From an uncultured Bacteroides sp. (GTDB lineage: Bacteria > Bacteroidota > Bacteroidia > Bacteroidales > Bacteroidaceae): 64,000 nt of DNA. The position numbers and the translations under genes are program-made. The stretch covers positions 41,077 through 105,076 of the forward strand of contig CANSEY010000013.1 of assembly GCA_947646015.1 (NCBI GenBank). Direction: 5' to 3'. This document shows, one piece after another, positions 8,588-16,675 of this stretch. A model generated the notes under the pieces. It searched no databases. It saw only the letters and a program-made list of their open reading frames with translations, and was not told the DNA's origin. Each line of letters starts with the position of its first letter. Positions within the stretch are counted from its first letter, which is position 1.

Positions 8588-8890
8588 ATGAAAAAATACC
8601 TTTTTATTTGCAGCGTGAACGGATGGAACCGGGCTTCCGATAATGAAATAATGGTCATATTGTCGGATGCTTCCGTTAGCGGTCGGAATAGTGGAAACAA
8701 TGTCGGATATGACGGTTATCGGAATGTCATGACCAACAGACCGGCCATTGACGGAAAGTCGGATACGATAACGGATACACTATCGGTTGGAATGATGGAT
8801 AAATCCGATAACGGATGCAGTGTCCGGCAGTCGGTTGGAAAGAAGCGTTCACGGATTGACGGATGGATAAGACAGACATTTATTCAATAA
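8588..8890 (+). CDS. doubtful small ORF over CGG-rich repeats upstream of traA
   Basis: An open frame of 100 codons starts MKKYLFICSVNGWNRASDN and ends 20 bp before traA. From about 8660 to 8860 the DNA is made of imperfect repeats built on TCGGAT, ATAACGGATA and TCGGTTGGAA, so the predicted protein is low in complexity (SGRNSGNN, VGYDGYRN). The reading frame may be real or may simply cross a repeated DNA site. Because traA is ParA-like, a centromere-like binding site is a reasonable alternative. I do not recognise a protein family. Confidence 0.35.
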   Translation: MKKYLFICSVNGWNRASDNEIMVILSDASVSGRNSGNNVGYDGYRNVMTNRPAIDGKSDTITDTLSVGMMDKSDNGCSVRQSVGKKRSRIDGWIRQTFIQ

Positions 8891-8910
8891 CAAACTAAAA
8901 AGTTAAGATT

Positions 8911-9675
8911 ATGAGCAAAGAACCTTTATTCGTTGCTGTCAGCAACCAAAAGGGAGGGGTCGGAAAATCAGCCTTGACAGTGGTGCTTTCCAGCTACCTC
9001 CATTTCGAGAAAAACCTGAACGTGGCAATCATTGATTGTGACTCTCCCCAGCACAGCCTTGTGCGCATGAGGGAACGGGACAAAAAAGCCGCCGCCAACA
9101 ATGCCTATTACCAGCAGCTGTTGAACCAGCAATGGGAGCGTGTAAAGAAGAAAGCCTATCCTATTGTAGGAGCCACTGCGGAAAAAGCGAGAGAGGCGGC
9201 GGACGAGCTTGCCGCAAACGGAGATTATGACCTGATTTTTGTGGACTTGCCCGGTACGGTGGAATCCACAGGGGTATTCCGCACTATCGTCAACATGGAT
9301 TATGTCCTGACACCTACCACGCCGGATCTTATCATCATGCAGAGTACGCTTGCTTTTTCCACTACGGTACTCGATTATGTCAGAAACACGAAGGATGTGC
9401 CGCTCAAGGATATCATCTTCTTTTGGAACAGGCTGAAAAAGCGTACTAACGTGGAAGTCTTCAAATCATACTCGGAAGTCATGCGGGAACTGCACCTGAC
9501 CGTTCTTGACAGTACGCTTCCCGACTTGTGCCGCTACGAGAAAGAAATCACCCATTGCAAACGCGCCTTTTTCCGCTGTACCATGCTGCCGCCTCCTGCC
9601 AGGCAGCTGGAAGGAAGCGGTATTGCGGAATTGGCGGAAGAACTTATCGTCAAACTTAAACTGGTACAGTCATGA
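8911..9675 (+). CDS. traA: TraA, ParA-family ATPase
   Basis: 254 residues with the deviant Walker A motif NQKGGVGKSAL near residue 12 and IFVDLPGTVEST near residue 108, the hallmarks of ParA/MinD ATPases. In CTnDOT-type elements this is the first gene of the traA-D group. It may position the element or its transfer complex; the precise role is not established. The start ATG follows an A-rich leader. It overlaps traB by four bases (ATGA), showing translational coupling. Confidence 0.9.
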   Translation: MSKEPLFVAVSNQKGGVGKSALTVVLSSYLHFEKNLNVAIIDCDSPQHSLVRMRERDKKAAANNAYYQQLLNQQWERVKKKAYPIVGATAEKAREAADELAANGDYDLIFVDLPGTVESTGVFRTIVNMDYVLTPTTPDLIIMQSTLAFSTTVLDYVRNTKDVPLKDIIFFWNRLKKRTNVEVFKSYSEVMRELHLTVLDSTLPDLCRYEKEITHCKRAFFRCTMLPPPARQLEGSGIAELAEELIVKLKLVQS

Positions 9676-10103
9676 CAAAGAAAAAAGTTGAAGTGAATGA
9701 GGATGTCCTCAAGAATATCATTGTCGGGGACATACCCATCTTCGGCAGAGAGAAGCCCAAAGAAGAAAGTACGGAACAGCCGGAAACGGAAGTGCCTCCC
9801 ATTACAGAACCTGCCGAAGCCCCTTCAGAGAAAACGGTTGCTGCAAAGCCCCGGAAAAAGAAAGAGGAAACGGGTAGCTATAGGGAAAGGTATCTGGTCA
9901 ATATTCCGGCATCCAACCGTTCCCATGTCTATATAAATCGTGAGGTAGCCGAATGTATCAAGCGTTTCCTTCCGGTCATTGCCCCGAATATGAGCATATC
10001 CGGGTATATAAGCAATATCCTCGTGGAGCATATCCAACAGCATTGGGAGGAGATCAATGAATTGTACAACAAAGAATATTATAAACCATTAAAACCGTTT
10101 TAG
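9672..10103 (+). CDS. traB: TraB, DUF3408 protein
   Basis: 143 residues. A disordered, Glu/Pro/Lys-rich N-terminal half (residues 15-65) is followed by a folded domain with RYLVNIPASNRSHVYINRE and SISGYISNILVEHIQQHWEE. This is the DUF3408 pattern of Bacteroides conjugative element TraB/TraC proteins. The fold may resemble a ribbon-helix-helix DNA-binding domain, which would suit a partner of the ParA-like TraA; this is inference. Coupled to traA by an ATGA overlap. Confidence 0.85.
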   Translation: MTKKKVEVNEDVLKNIIVGDIPIFGREKPKEESTEQPETEVPPITEPAEAPSEKTVAAKPRKKKEETGSYRERYLVNIPASNRSHVYINREVAECIKRFLPVIAPNMSISGYISNILVEHIQQHWEEINELYNKEYYKPLKPF

Positions 10104-10105
10104 TC

Positions 10106-10561
10106 ATGACACAGATTATTTTTCAAGTCGCAGCCATAGGCTGCTGCATTTACACAGCCTACAGATTGGGATTGTTCATTTACAAGAAACTGCGTAAGAA
10201 CAACAAGACAGCGAAAGCCGTCCAGGTCACCTCGTATGAAACTTCAGACCGGATAAACCCTGCAATAGAGCCGGCACGAAGTTTTTCATCCGTCATTGAA
10301 GAGTATGCCGATAGTCTTCCAAAAGAAAATTCAGAAAAGGTATCGTATCAGATTGCATATCTGATAACTTATCCGCTCGGTAATCGAATACAGGTATATA
10401 TAAACAGGGACAGTTATACCTATATCAAACGGTTTTTGTCTGTTGTTTCTCCGGATACATCCATGTCAGGTTTTATAAGCAGGATTATAGATGAGCATCT
10501 GAAAAAACACGAGAAAGAGATGTCGGCATTATACACGGAATGTATCAATAAACCTTTGTAA
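10106..10561 (+). CDS. traC: TraC, membrane-anchored DUF3408 protein
   Basis: 151 residues with an N-terminal hydrophobic segment (IIFQVAAIGCCIYTAYRLGL), then a domain clearly paralogous to TraB: RIQVYINRDSYTYIKRFLSV and MSGFISRIIDEHLKKHEKEM. It thus looks like a TraB duplicate that acquired a membrane anchor. It starts two bases after traB and ends two bases before traD. Confidence 0.82.
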   Translation: MTQIIFQVAAIGCCIYTAYRLGLFIYKKLRKNNKTAKAVQVTSYETSDRINPAIEPARSFSSVIEEYADSLPKENSEKVSYQIAYLITYPLGNRIQVYINRDSYTYIKRFLSVVSPDTSMSGFISRIIDEHLKKHEKEMSALYTECINKPL

Positions 10562-10563
10562 TT

Positions 10564-11349
10564 ATGGAAGCAGCACTCTATTTTCTAATAAAGATTGCCT
10601 GTGCGATTTTTATATTGTGGCATTTGTGGTCATTCATTTTCGGTCAGAAAATGTACGAGGTATGGGACAGGCTTTATCATCGGATGCGTATTGTCCGTAT
10701 CTGGTTATGGAAATATCGTAAAAAGCGTATGGCCGAAAAAGCACGGAATGCCGGCCGTAAGACGAGGCACAGCAAAAAACAGTTCCGGGAACCGCTGCCG
10801 GATACAGTTGGGCAAGGAACTGAAATGGAGGCATCTTCTCCTGCCAATGGCGATGATGTAATAGGCAAAACAAAGATTGTCTATCTGGAAGATCCGGAAG
10901 TGGCAAGGAAAACCCCTACACGCTCAGAACCTTTGAAAAAAGAACCCATAGAGGAAGATGAGGAAATACGCACGGATGATGTGGAGGATAATTTTCGGCA
11001 AGATGATAAAAGACTGACCGATGAGGATAAGCGTGAACTGATGGCTCCCGTGGACTCCGAACCGGATCCGGAATTTGTCACGGCCATGACATTCGAGGAT
11101 ATAAGCAATGTGGCGGAGGTGCTGATGTCAGAAAATCCTGATGAACAGAAAGCCATCCGTGCAGCTTCGACCATACACCATAAGATGCAGGAGACGGTTA
11201 TACTCTCTTTTCTTACAGACAAATTGAGCAATCAGGAAAAAGTAAATCAATTGCTCAGTGAATGTCTGGATGATACGGGCAGACCGTTGGCAAGACGAAA
11301 GTCCACATCCAAGAAAAAGGAGGCTTTCGATATAGGCAAATTCGTTTGA
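10564..11349 (+). CDS. traD: TraD
   Basis: 261 residues with an N-terminal membrane segment (residues 5-25), a basic stretch (residues 40-75), a long acidic, probably disordered middle (residues 95-160) and a helical C-terminal region (MTFEDISNVAEVLMSENP onward). Called TraD from its place after traC in CTnDOT-type elements and from general resemblance; no enzymatic motif is seen. Last gene of the traA-D group, separated from the next gene by a fresh promoter. Confidence 0.7.
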   Translation: MEAALYFLIKIACAIFILWHLWSFIFGQKMYEVWDRLYHRMRIVRIWLWKYRKKRMAEKARNAGRKTRHSKKQFREPLPDTVGQGTEMEASSPANGDDVIGKTKIVYLEDPEVARKTPTRSEPLKKEPIEEDEEIRTDDVEDNFRQDDKRLTDEDKRELMAPVDSEPDPEFVTAMTFEDISNVAEVLMSENPDEQKAIRAASTIHHKMQETVILSFLTDKLSNQEKVNQLLSECLDDTGRPLARRKSTSKKKEAFDIGKFV

Positions 11350-11454
11350 TTGTTTCTTTTTGTAGTCATAGTTTTTGGAGGCATGCCGATGTGATATCGG
11401 TGTGCCTTTTTCACTTTCAGAAGATTCCACCGGAAAATTTCAGGTATCCATACC

Positions 11455-11483
11455 TTTATTATATGGCAGGCTTCCTATCTTTG
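11455..11483 (+). promoter_or_regulatory. Bacteroides-type promoter
   Basis: The -7 box TATCTTTG lies at 11476-11483, with a TTTA sequence at 11455-11458 about 17 nt upstream in the -33 position. It precedes the small gene starting at 11505 by 21 nt. Confidence 0.6.
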
Positions 11484-11504
11484 CAAAAAAATGAACGATG
11501 TAGT

Positions 11505-11834
11505 ATGGCAGTGACAAAAGCGATATTGGAAAAATGGATGGTGGCGCAGAAGCGTCACCGGCTATCGGATAAACAGGTCCAGATGGCCCGTGAATTGGGA
11601 CTGAATCCCGACAAGCTCGGCAAGATAGACAACCACAGACAGGAGTCCTGGAAAGCTCCGCTTCCGCAGTTTATCGAAAGCATCTATTTCAAGCGGTTCA
11701 AGCGTGAGGAACCGGAAACGGTCAAGCCTCTGAAACAGATTATGGCGGAAATGGAAGCCAAGAAAAAGCTGCAAAAAGAGAAAAAGGAGGAACGGAGAAA
11801 ACAGCGTGCGCTCTCTTCCGATTCTGCGGAATAG
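11505..11834 (+). CDS. small basic hypothetical protein
   Basis: 109 residues starting MAVTKAILEKWMVAQKRHRL. The frame is open further upstream, but that stretch holds the promoter, so the ATG at 11505 is chosen. The middle reads LGLNPDKLGKIDNHRQ and the C-terminus is a highly charged Lys/Glu helix (MEAKKKLQKEKKEERRKQR). I do not know its function. It has its own promoter and a strong terminator (11854-11892), so it is a single-gene unit between traD and the minus-strand SLOG gene. Confidence 0.75.
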   Translation: MAVTKAILEKWMVAQKRHRLSDKQVQMARELGLNPDKLGKIDNHRQESWKAPLPQFIESIYFKRFKREEPETVKPLKQIMAEMEAKKKLQKEKKEERRKQRALSSDSAE

Positions 11835-11853
11835 GCATCGCGCATGGAATGAG

Positions 11854-11892
11854 GCGCAGTCTGAAAGCCGCCGGCTTTCAGACTGCGCTTTT
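11854..11892 (+). terminator. rho-independent terminator
   Basis: A perfect stem with 16-17-bp arms (GCGCAGTCTGAAAGCC pairing with GGCTTTCAGACTGCGC) is followed by TTTT. It closes the small gene ending at 11834, and because it is symmetric it may also act on the minus-strand gene ending at 11921. Confidence 0.9.
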
Positions 11893-11920
11893 CCGTTCTA
11901 TACAGACAGACCGATTTCCG

Positions 11921-12436
11921 CTATTTCATCCTTTCATAAAGATTGATGACCGGTTTTCCGCTTTCCAGTGCCTTGTTCATCGTGTAGAAAGTGCCTCCAT
12001 CCGGAACATGATCCCAGTACGCTATAATCATATCAGCCTTGCGTACCATGTATTCGTCCCTGCGAAGGTAGCAGCCTTTATGGTAGTTCTCGGAAACCAT
12101 CACCACCCGGTTCGTCCTTTCCAGCAGACGGGCATACAGCAGCTGGTCTTCCGCATCGAACCACAAGGGCTGTTTCCTGAAGGGTACTGCCGCTATTAGC
12201 ACGATATCCCCGTATTCTTCCCGGACCTGCAAGACCGCTTCCGCAGCTATCATGTCAAAGCCATTGGCCATTCCGGTATAATATGCCTTATATCCTTTAC
12301 CATACAATTCCGTTACCATTTCCACCACTGCATCCTTGATTTGTGCAAGTGTCAAGAGATTGTTCCCGTTTCCTTGCAGGATACGTTCCTTGCGGTGTCC
12401 CGTGAATGCCACTGCCAGATTGTTTTTTGCTTCCAT
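11921..12436 (-). CDS. SLOG-fold protein (DUF1273/YpsA-like)
   Basis: 171 residues with LAVAFTGHRKERI at the N-terminus, YYTGMANGFDMIAAEAVLQV near residue 53, AAVPFRKQP near residue 84 and ADMIIAYWD near residue 135. These match the Rossmann-like SLOG superfamily (DUF1273/YpsA), which is thought to bind nucleotide-derived ligands. It is transcribed against the surrounding tra genes and lies 27 nt behind structured repeat copy B. The ligand and role in the element are unknown. Some SLOG proteins act in anti-phage systems, but nothing here proves that. Confidence 0.8.
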   Translation of the reverse strand: MEAKNNLAVAFTGHRKERILQGNGNNLLTLAQIKDAVVEMVTELYGKGYKAYYTGMANGFDMIAAEAVLQVREEYGDIVLIAAVPFRKQPLWFDAEDQLLYARLLERTNRVVMVSENYHKGCYLRRDEYMVRKADMIIAYWDHVPDGGTFYTMNKALESGKPVINLYERMK

Positions 12437-12463
12437 ACCATTGAAAATTTAATGTTTGACCTG

Positions 12464-12652
12464 TACCGTCAATCCGAACGGTATTTTATTTCATGCAGGC
12501 CTTACCGTCCCGGTCCGGGATTGCGCAAGGCTTGCCGTGAAAAAATACCGCAAGCGAAGCGAGGATGATTATTTCACGGCAACCAGCCCGCAGGGCCGCC
12601 TTGCCCGATCCGTCAGGACACGGGACGACCTTTGCCGGAAGAAATGAAATGC
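12464..12652 (-). promoter_or_regulatory. structured repeat/leader element, copy B
   Basis: This has the same nested architecture as copy A. A small hairpin, TACCGT/ACGGTA (12464-12483), lies nearest the gene. The outer stem is ATTTTATTTC with GAAATGAAAT. The middle stem pairs GTCCCGGTCC with GGACACGGGAC, and GCAAGGC with GCCTTGC. The inner stem is CCGTGAAA/TTTCACGG. The tip holds ATACCGCAAGCGAAGC and GCGAGGATGAT. The plus strand carries GACCTTTG at the base. It sits 27 nt in front of the SLOG gene starting at 12436. Confidence 0.8.
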
Positions 12653-12730
12653 CGGCTTTCCCCTTATCCTCGTTTTCTTGTCCCCGTTGCTGGAAAAAGC
12701 CTTTTTTGATTGGCTCAAAATCCTCTCCCG

Positions 12731-12766
12731 ATGTAACGTGATGACATACGGTGTCATAGGTCGTAA
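12731..12766. promoter_or_regulatory. 36-bp dyad motif, copy 2 (upstream of traE)
   Basis: Begins ATGTAACGTGATGACA and ends AGGTCGTAA, matching copy 1 (8528-8563) at 31 of 36 positions. It lies 80 bp before the traE start, close enough for a regulator of the main transfer operon. No clear TAnnTTTG box follows, consistent with a promoter that needs an activator. Confidence 0.55.
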
Positions 12767-12846
12767 GGTTTGTAAATCAATAAATTAAACGCTATATATT
12801 CGCTGTCGAAATGATTTTTTGTCTCACTAATTAAATGTTTCGACAC

Positions 12847-13143
12847 ATGAAAAAAAGATTCTTTTCGGCAGTCATGACGCTGCTGGTTTCAGTGGGGGCT
12901 TTCGCCCAGGGTAACGGTATCGGCGGTATCACCGAAGCGACCAATATGGTCACAAGCTATTTTGACCCCGGCACCAAGTTGATTTACGCTATCGGTGCCG
13001 TAGTCGGCCTTATCGGTGGCGTGAAGGTATATTCCAAGTTCTCGTCCGGCGACCCGGACACCTCGAAGACCGCCGCCAGCTGGTTCGGGGCGTGTATTTT
13101 CCTGATTGTCGCGGCCACCATCTTACGCTCATTCTTCCTGTAG
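12847..13143 (+). CDS. traE: TraE (DUF4134)
   Basis: 98 residues from MKKRFFSAVMTLLVSVGAFA. It has a signal-like N-terminus, then GIGGITEATNMVTSYFDPG and two hydrophobic segments (LIYAIGAVVGLIGGVKVY and the C-terminal FGACIFLIVAATILRSFF). This is the TraE/DUF4134 family, resembling the small VirB2 pilin-like subunits of type IV secretion systems. An upstream in-frame ATG at 12835 would add four residues. First gene of the main transfer operon traE-traQ. Confidence 0.88.
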   Translation: MKKRFFSAVMTLLVSVGAFAQGNGIGGITEATNMVTSYFDPGTKLIYAIGAVVGLIGGVKVYSKFSSGDPDTSKTAASWFGACIFLIVAATILRSFFL

Positions 13144-13144
13144 T

Positions 13145-13477
13145 ATGGCGGAATATCCTGTTAACAAGGGGATCGGTCGCAGCCCGGAGTTCAAGGGACT
13201 CAAGAGCCAGTACCTGTTCGTTTTCGCCGGAGGTCTGCTCGCCCTGTTCGTGGTGTTCGTCATCATGTACATGGCAGGCATCGGCCAGTGGGTCTGCATC
13301 GGTTTCGGTGTCATCGCCGCCTCGGTGCTCGTGTGGGCGACCTTCCGCATGAACGCGAAGTACGGCGAATGGGGGCTGATGAAGCTCCAGGCGTTGCGCA
13401 GGCATCCCCGCTACATCATCAACCGGAGAAGATTTCTTCGGTTGTTTTCCCTAACCTCTAAAAAAAGAAGCGTATGA
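13145..13477 (+). CDS. traF: TraF (DUF4133)
   Basis: 110 residues with a soluble N-terminus (MAEYPVNKGIGRSPEFKGLK), two adjacent membrane segments (about residues 25-65) and a basic C-terminal tail. It matches DUF4133/TraF, a VirB3-like inner-membrane component that works next to the VirB4 ATPase. It starts one base after the traE stop and overlaps traG by four bases, so it is tightly coupled to both. Confidence 0.87.
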   Translation: MAEYPVNKGIGRSPEFKGLKSQYLFVFAGGLLALFVVFVIMYMAGIGQWVCIGFGVIAASVLVWATFRMNAKYGEWGLMKLQALRRHPRYIINRRRFLRLFSLTSKKRSV

Positions 13478-15972
13478 GAAATGTAATGAAGACAGCCACG
13501 CTGGAGAGCAAGTTCCCGCTGCTCGCCGTGGAGAACGGCTGCATCATCAGCAAGGATGCGGACATCACCGCGGCCTACAGGGTGGAGCTGCCCGAACTCT
13601 TCACGCTCACGAGGACGGAGTACGAGGCCATCCATTCCACATGGGCGAAAGCGGTCAAGGTGCTGCCGAACTACAGCATCGTGCACAAGCAGGACTTCTT
13701 CGTGGAGGAGAGCTACAAGCCGGACATCTGCAAGGACGACCTCAGTTTCCTGAGCCGCAGTTTCGAGCGGCATTTCAACGAGCGTCCTTACTTGCAGCAC
13801 ACCTGCTACCTGTTCCTGACCAAGACCACGAGGGAGCACAGCCGCACGACCAGCAGTTTCAACGCCCTGACACGGGGATTCATCATCCCCAGGGAGATGC
13901 AGGACAAGGAAACCGTCACCCGTTTTTTGGAAAGCTGCGGGCAGTTCGAGCGTATCGTGAACGACAGCGGCCTGCTCCGCATCACGCGCCTGACGGATGA
14001 GGAGATAACCGGGACGGACACTTCGGCCGGTATCATCGAGAAGTATTTCTCGCTCTCGCAGGAGAACACCGCCTGCTTGCAGGACCTCTCGCTCGGAGCG
14101 GGGGAAATGAAGGTGGGCGACAACTACCTCTGCCTGCATACCCTTTCCGATCCGGAAGACCTGCCGTCGGGCGTGGCGACAGACACACGCTACGAGCGTT
14201 TATCCACCGACCGAAGCGACTGCCGCCTGTCATTTGCCGCTCCGATAGGGATACTGCTCACCTGCAACCATGTGGTGAACCAGTACCTCTTCATCGACGA
14301 TTCGGCGGAGAACCTGCGGAAGTTCGAGCAGACGGCGAGGAACATGCACTCGCTTTCCCGCTACAGCCGTTCCAACCAGATAAACCGGGAATGGATCGAG
14401 GAGTATCTGAACGAGGCGCACAGCAAGGGACTGACCTCCATCCGTGCCCACTGCAATGTGATGGCTTGGAGTGACGACCGCGAAAAGCTCAAGCGTATTA
14501 AGAATGATGTCGGCAGTCAGTTGGCATTGATGGAGGCGAAGCCACGACACAATACGGTGGATGTGCCGACATTGTTCTGGGCGGCGATACCCGGCAATGC
14601 AGGTGATTTTCCTGCGGAGGAAAGTTTCTACACCTTCATCGAGCAGGCCTTGTGTCTGTTCATCGGTGAGACCTCTTACAAGGATTCGCTTTCCCCGTTC
14701 GGCATCCGCATGGTTGACAGGCTGACCGGAAAGCCCGTCCATCTGGATATTTCCGATTTGCCCATGAAGAACGGCACGATAACGAACCGGAATAAATTTA
14801 TCCTCGGACCGTCCGGCTCAGGCAAGTCTTTCTTTACCAACCACATGGTGCGCCAGTATTACGAGCAGGGAACGCATGTGCTATTGGTGGATACGGGAAA
14901 CTCCTATCAGGGGCTTTGCAACCTTATCCATGCCCGGACACACGGCGAGGACGGGATTTATTTCACTTACGAGGAAAACGATCCGATTGCCTTCAATCCA
15001 TTCTATGTGGAGGACGGTGTTTTTGACATCGAGAAGAAGGAGTCCATCAAGACGCTCATCCTCACCTTGTGGAAGCGTGACGACGAGCCGCCGACAAGGG
15101 CTGAGGAGGTGGCGCTATCCAACGCGGTGAACCTCTTTTTAGAGAATATCCGCAGGGACAACAGCATCAGGCCCTCCTTCAACACCTTCTACGAGTTCAT
15201 CCGTGACGAGTACCAGGATATTCTGAGGGAGAAGCGTACCCGTGAGAAGGATTTTGACGTGTGGGGTTTCCTGAATGTGCTTGAACCGTATTACCGTGGT
15301 GGGGAATATGACTTCCTTCTCAACTCGGACAAACAGCTTGACTTGTTGAATAAACGATTCATTGTCTTCGAGTTGGACAACATCAAGGACAACAAGGTAC
15401 TGTTCCCGATTGTCACCATCATCATCATGGAAACCTTCATCAACAAGATGAGGAAATTGAAAGGCATCCGCAAGATGATATTGTTGGAGGAAGCTTGGAA
15501 GGCCATCAGCAAGGAGGGCATGGCGGAGTATTTACGCTATCTCTTCAAGACGGTCCGCAAGTTTTTCGGCGAGGCGGTGGTGGTCACTCAGGAGGTCGAG
15601 GACATCATCTCGTCTTCCATTGTCAAGGGGACCATCATCAACAATTCCGACTGCAAGATTCTTCTCGACCAGAGAAAATATGTCAACAAGTTCGATGAGA
15701 TACAGGCGTTGCTCGGCCTGACCGACAAGGAGCGTGCGCAGATACTCTCCATCAACATGGCGAACAACCCTTCCCGAAAATATAAGGAAGTCTGGGTCGG
15801 TCTGGGCGGTTCGCAGTCGGCGGTCTATGCCACCGAGGTGTCGCTTGAGGAGTATTATTGTTACACGACAGAGGAGACCGAAAAGCTTGAACTTATGCGG
15901 CTTACGGAGAAACTCGGCGGCAATATCGAGCTTGCCATCAAGCAGCTGGCGGAAAGCAAGCGTGAAAAGTAA
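13474..15972 (+). CDS. traG: TraG, VirB4-like secretion ATPase
   Basis: 832 residues, the main energy-supplying ATPase of the mating apparatus. The N-terminal half is the Bacteroidetes-specific TraG N domain. The ATPase half has Walker A GPSGSGKSFFTN near residue 445, a Walker B-like KMILLEEAWKAISKEG near residue 667 and VVVTQEVEDIISS near residue 708. Length fits the VirB4 family. The 13.5-15.9 kb DNA is strikingly GC-rich, which creates long antisense open frames that are not genes. Confidence 0.95.
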   Translation: MRNVMKTATLESKFPLLAVENGCIISKDADITAAYRVELPELFTLTRTEYEAIHSTWAKAVKVLPNYSIVHKQDFFVEESYKPDICKDDLSFLSRSFERHFNERPYLQHTCYLFLTKTTREHSRTTSSFNALTRGFIIPREMQDKETVTRFLESCGQFERIVNDSGLLRITRLTDEEITGTDTSAGIIEKYFSLSQENTACLQDLSLGAGEMKVGDNYLCLHTLSDPEDLPSGVATDTRYERLSTDRSDCRLSFAAPIGILLTCNHVVNQYLFIDDSAENLRKFEQTARNMHSLSRYSRSNQINREWIEEYLNEAHSKGLTSIRAHCNVMAWSDDREKLKRIKNDVGSQLALMEAKPRHNTVDVPTLFWAAIPGNAGDFPAEESFYTFIEQALCLFIGETSYKDSLSPFGIRMVDRLTGKPVHLDISDLPMKNGTITNRNKFILGPSGSGKSFFTNHMVRQYYEQGTHVLLVDTGNSYQGLCNLIHARTHGEDGIYFTYEENDPIAFNPFYVEDGVFDIEKKESIKTLILTLWKRDDEPPTRAEEVALSNAVNLFLENIRRDNSIRPSFNTFYEFIRDEYQDILREKRTREKDFDVWGFLNVLEPYYRGGEYDFLLNSDKQLDLLNKRFIVFELDNIKDNKVLFPIVTIIIMETFINKMRKLKGIRKMILLEEAWKAISKEGMAEYLRYLFKTVRKFFGEAVVVTQEVEDIISSSIVKGTIINNSDCKILLDQRKYVNKFDEIQALLGLTDKERAQILSINMANNPSRKYKEVWVGLGGSQSAVYATEVSLEEYYCYTTEETEKLELMRLTEKLGGNIELAIKQLAESKREK

Positions 15973-16004
15973 TCCATTTTATCAACCGTTAAACACCAAT
16001 AATC

Positions 16005-16625
16005 ATGTATAGTAATTTGGAATCAGACGAAGGTAAACGCAGGGAGGTCATATCGGCCCTCTATTGGTCCCTGATGCAGAACTGGAACATTCCGCAGTCC
16101 ATACAGGACTATTATGGATTCTCGGAAGATTACCGGCTGTATCATCAACTTGAGGATATGGACTCCGATGTGTATAACCGTAAAAGGGAAGCGGGGGAAG
16201 TTCCCGATATTTTAGAAGTGGATGCAAGGCTGACACATGCCGTTGAGAAAGTCTTTGAAACGGTCTGTCCCCATCCTCCGGCAGAATACCTTGACAAGCT
16301 GAACGAGGATTTGCAGAAGTTGGGACAGATAGCCGCCATGCCGGATGCAGTCCATGACATCCTTCACATCAGTCCCGCTTTTCTTGTCAGGTACGGCATC
16401 GACAAAAAGGATTCCCCGGAGGAATGCTCCCGTCAGGCGGAAAAGGCGTACCGTGAACTGGATGCCCGTTTCGTCAGGATGACAGGTCGAAGGCCGTATG
16501 CCGACGAGCTGTTCGCTTCTCTCAAACGCAAAACGGAAGATGTGGCGAAGGAGAACCGCCCGAAACAGTCCCATCGGACAATCCTCCGTAACCCGCTGTC
16601 CAAAGGGCGGAAAATGGGACTTTGA
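16005..16625 (+). CDS. conserved transfer-region hypothetical protein
   Basis: 206 residues, soluble and charged, with no signal peptide. It starts MYSNLESDEGKRREVISALY and contains WNIPQSIQDYYGFSEDYRLY and a basic C-terminus (HRTILRNPLSKGRKMGL). It lies between traG and traI in the same direction, where traH would be expected, but I cannot confirm that name from the sequence. It is 32 bp after traG and 50 bp before traI. No motif suggests a function. Confidence 0.7.
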   Translation: MYSNLESDEGKRREVISALYWSLMQNWNIPQSIQDYYGFSEDYRLYHQLEDMDSDVYNRKREAGEVPDILEVDARLTHAVEKVFETVCPHPPAEYLDKLNEDLQKLGQIAAMPDAVHDILHISPAFLVRYGIDKKDSPEECSRQAEKAYRELDARFVRMTGRRPYADELFASLKRKTEDVAKENRPKQSHRTILRNPLSKGRKMGL

Positions 16626-16675
16626 TTTCCCATCGAAACAACAATCAGATTATTCATCATTAAAAAAGTAGATTT

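Noticed and set aside
13411-14139. 242-codon antisense open frame across traF/traG
   Set aside because: It lies opposite the conserved TraG ATPase in GC-rich DNA where stop codons are rare, and has no signal, motif or independent promoter.
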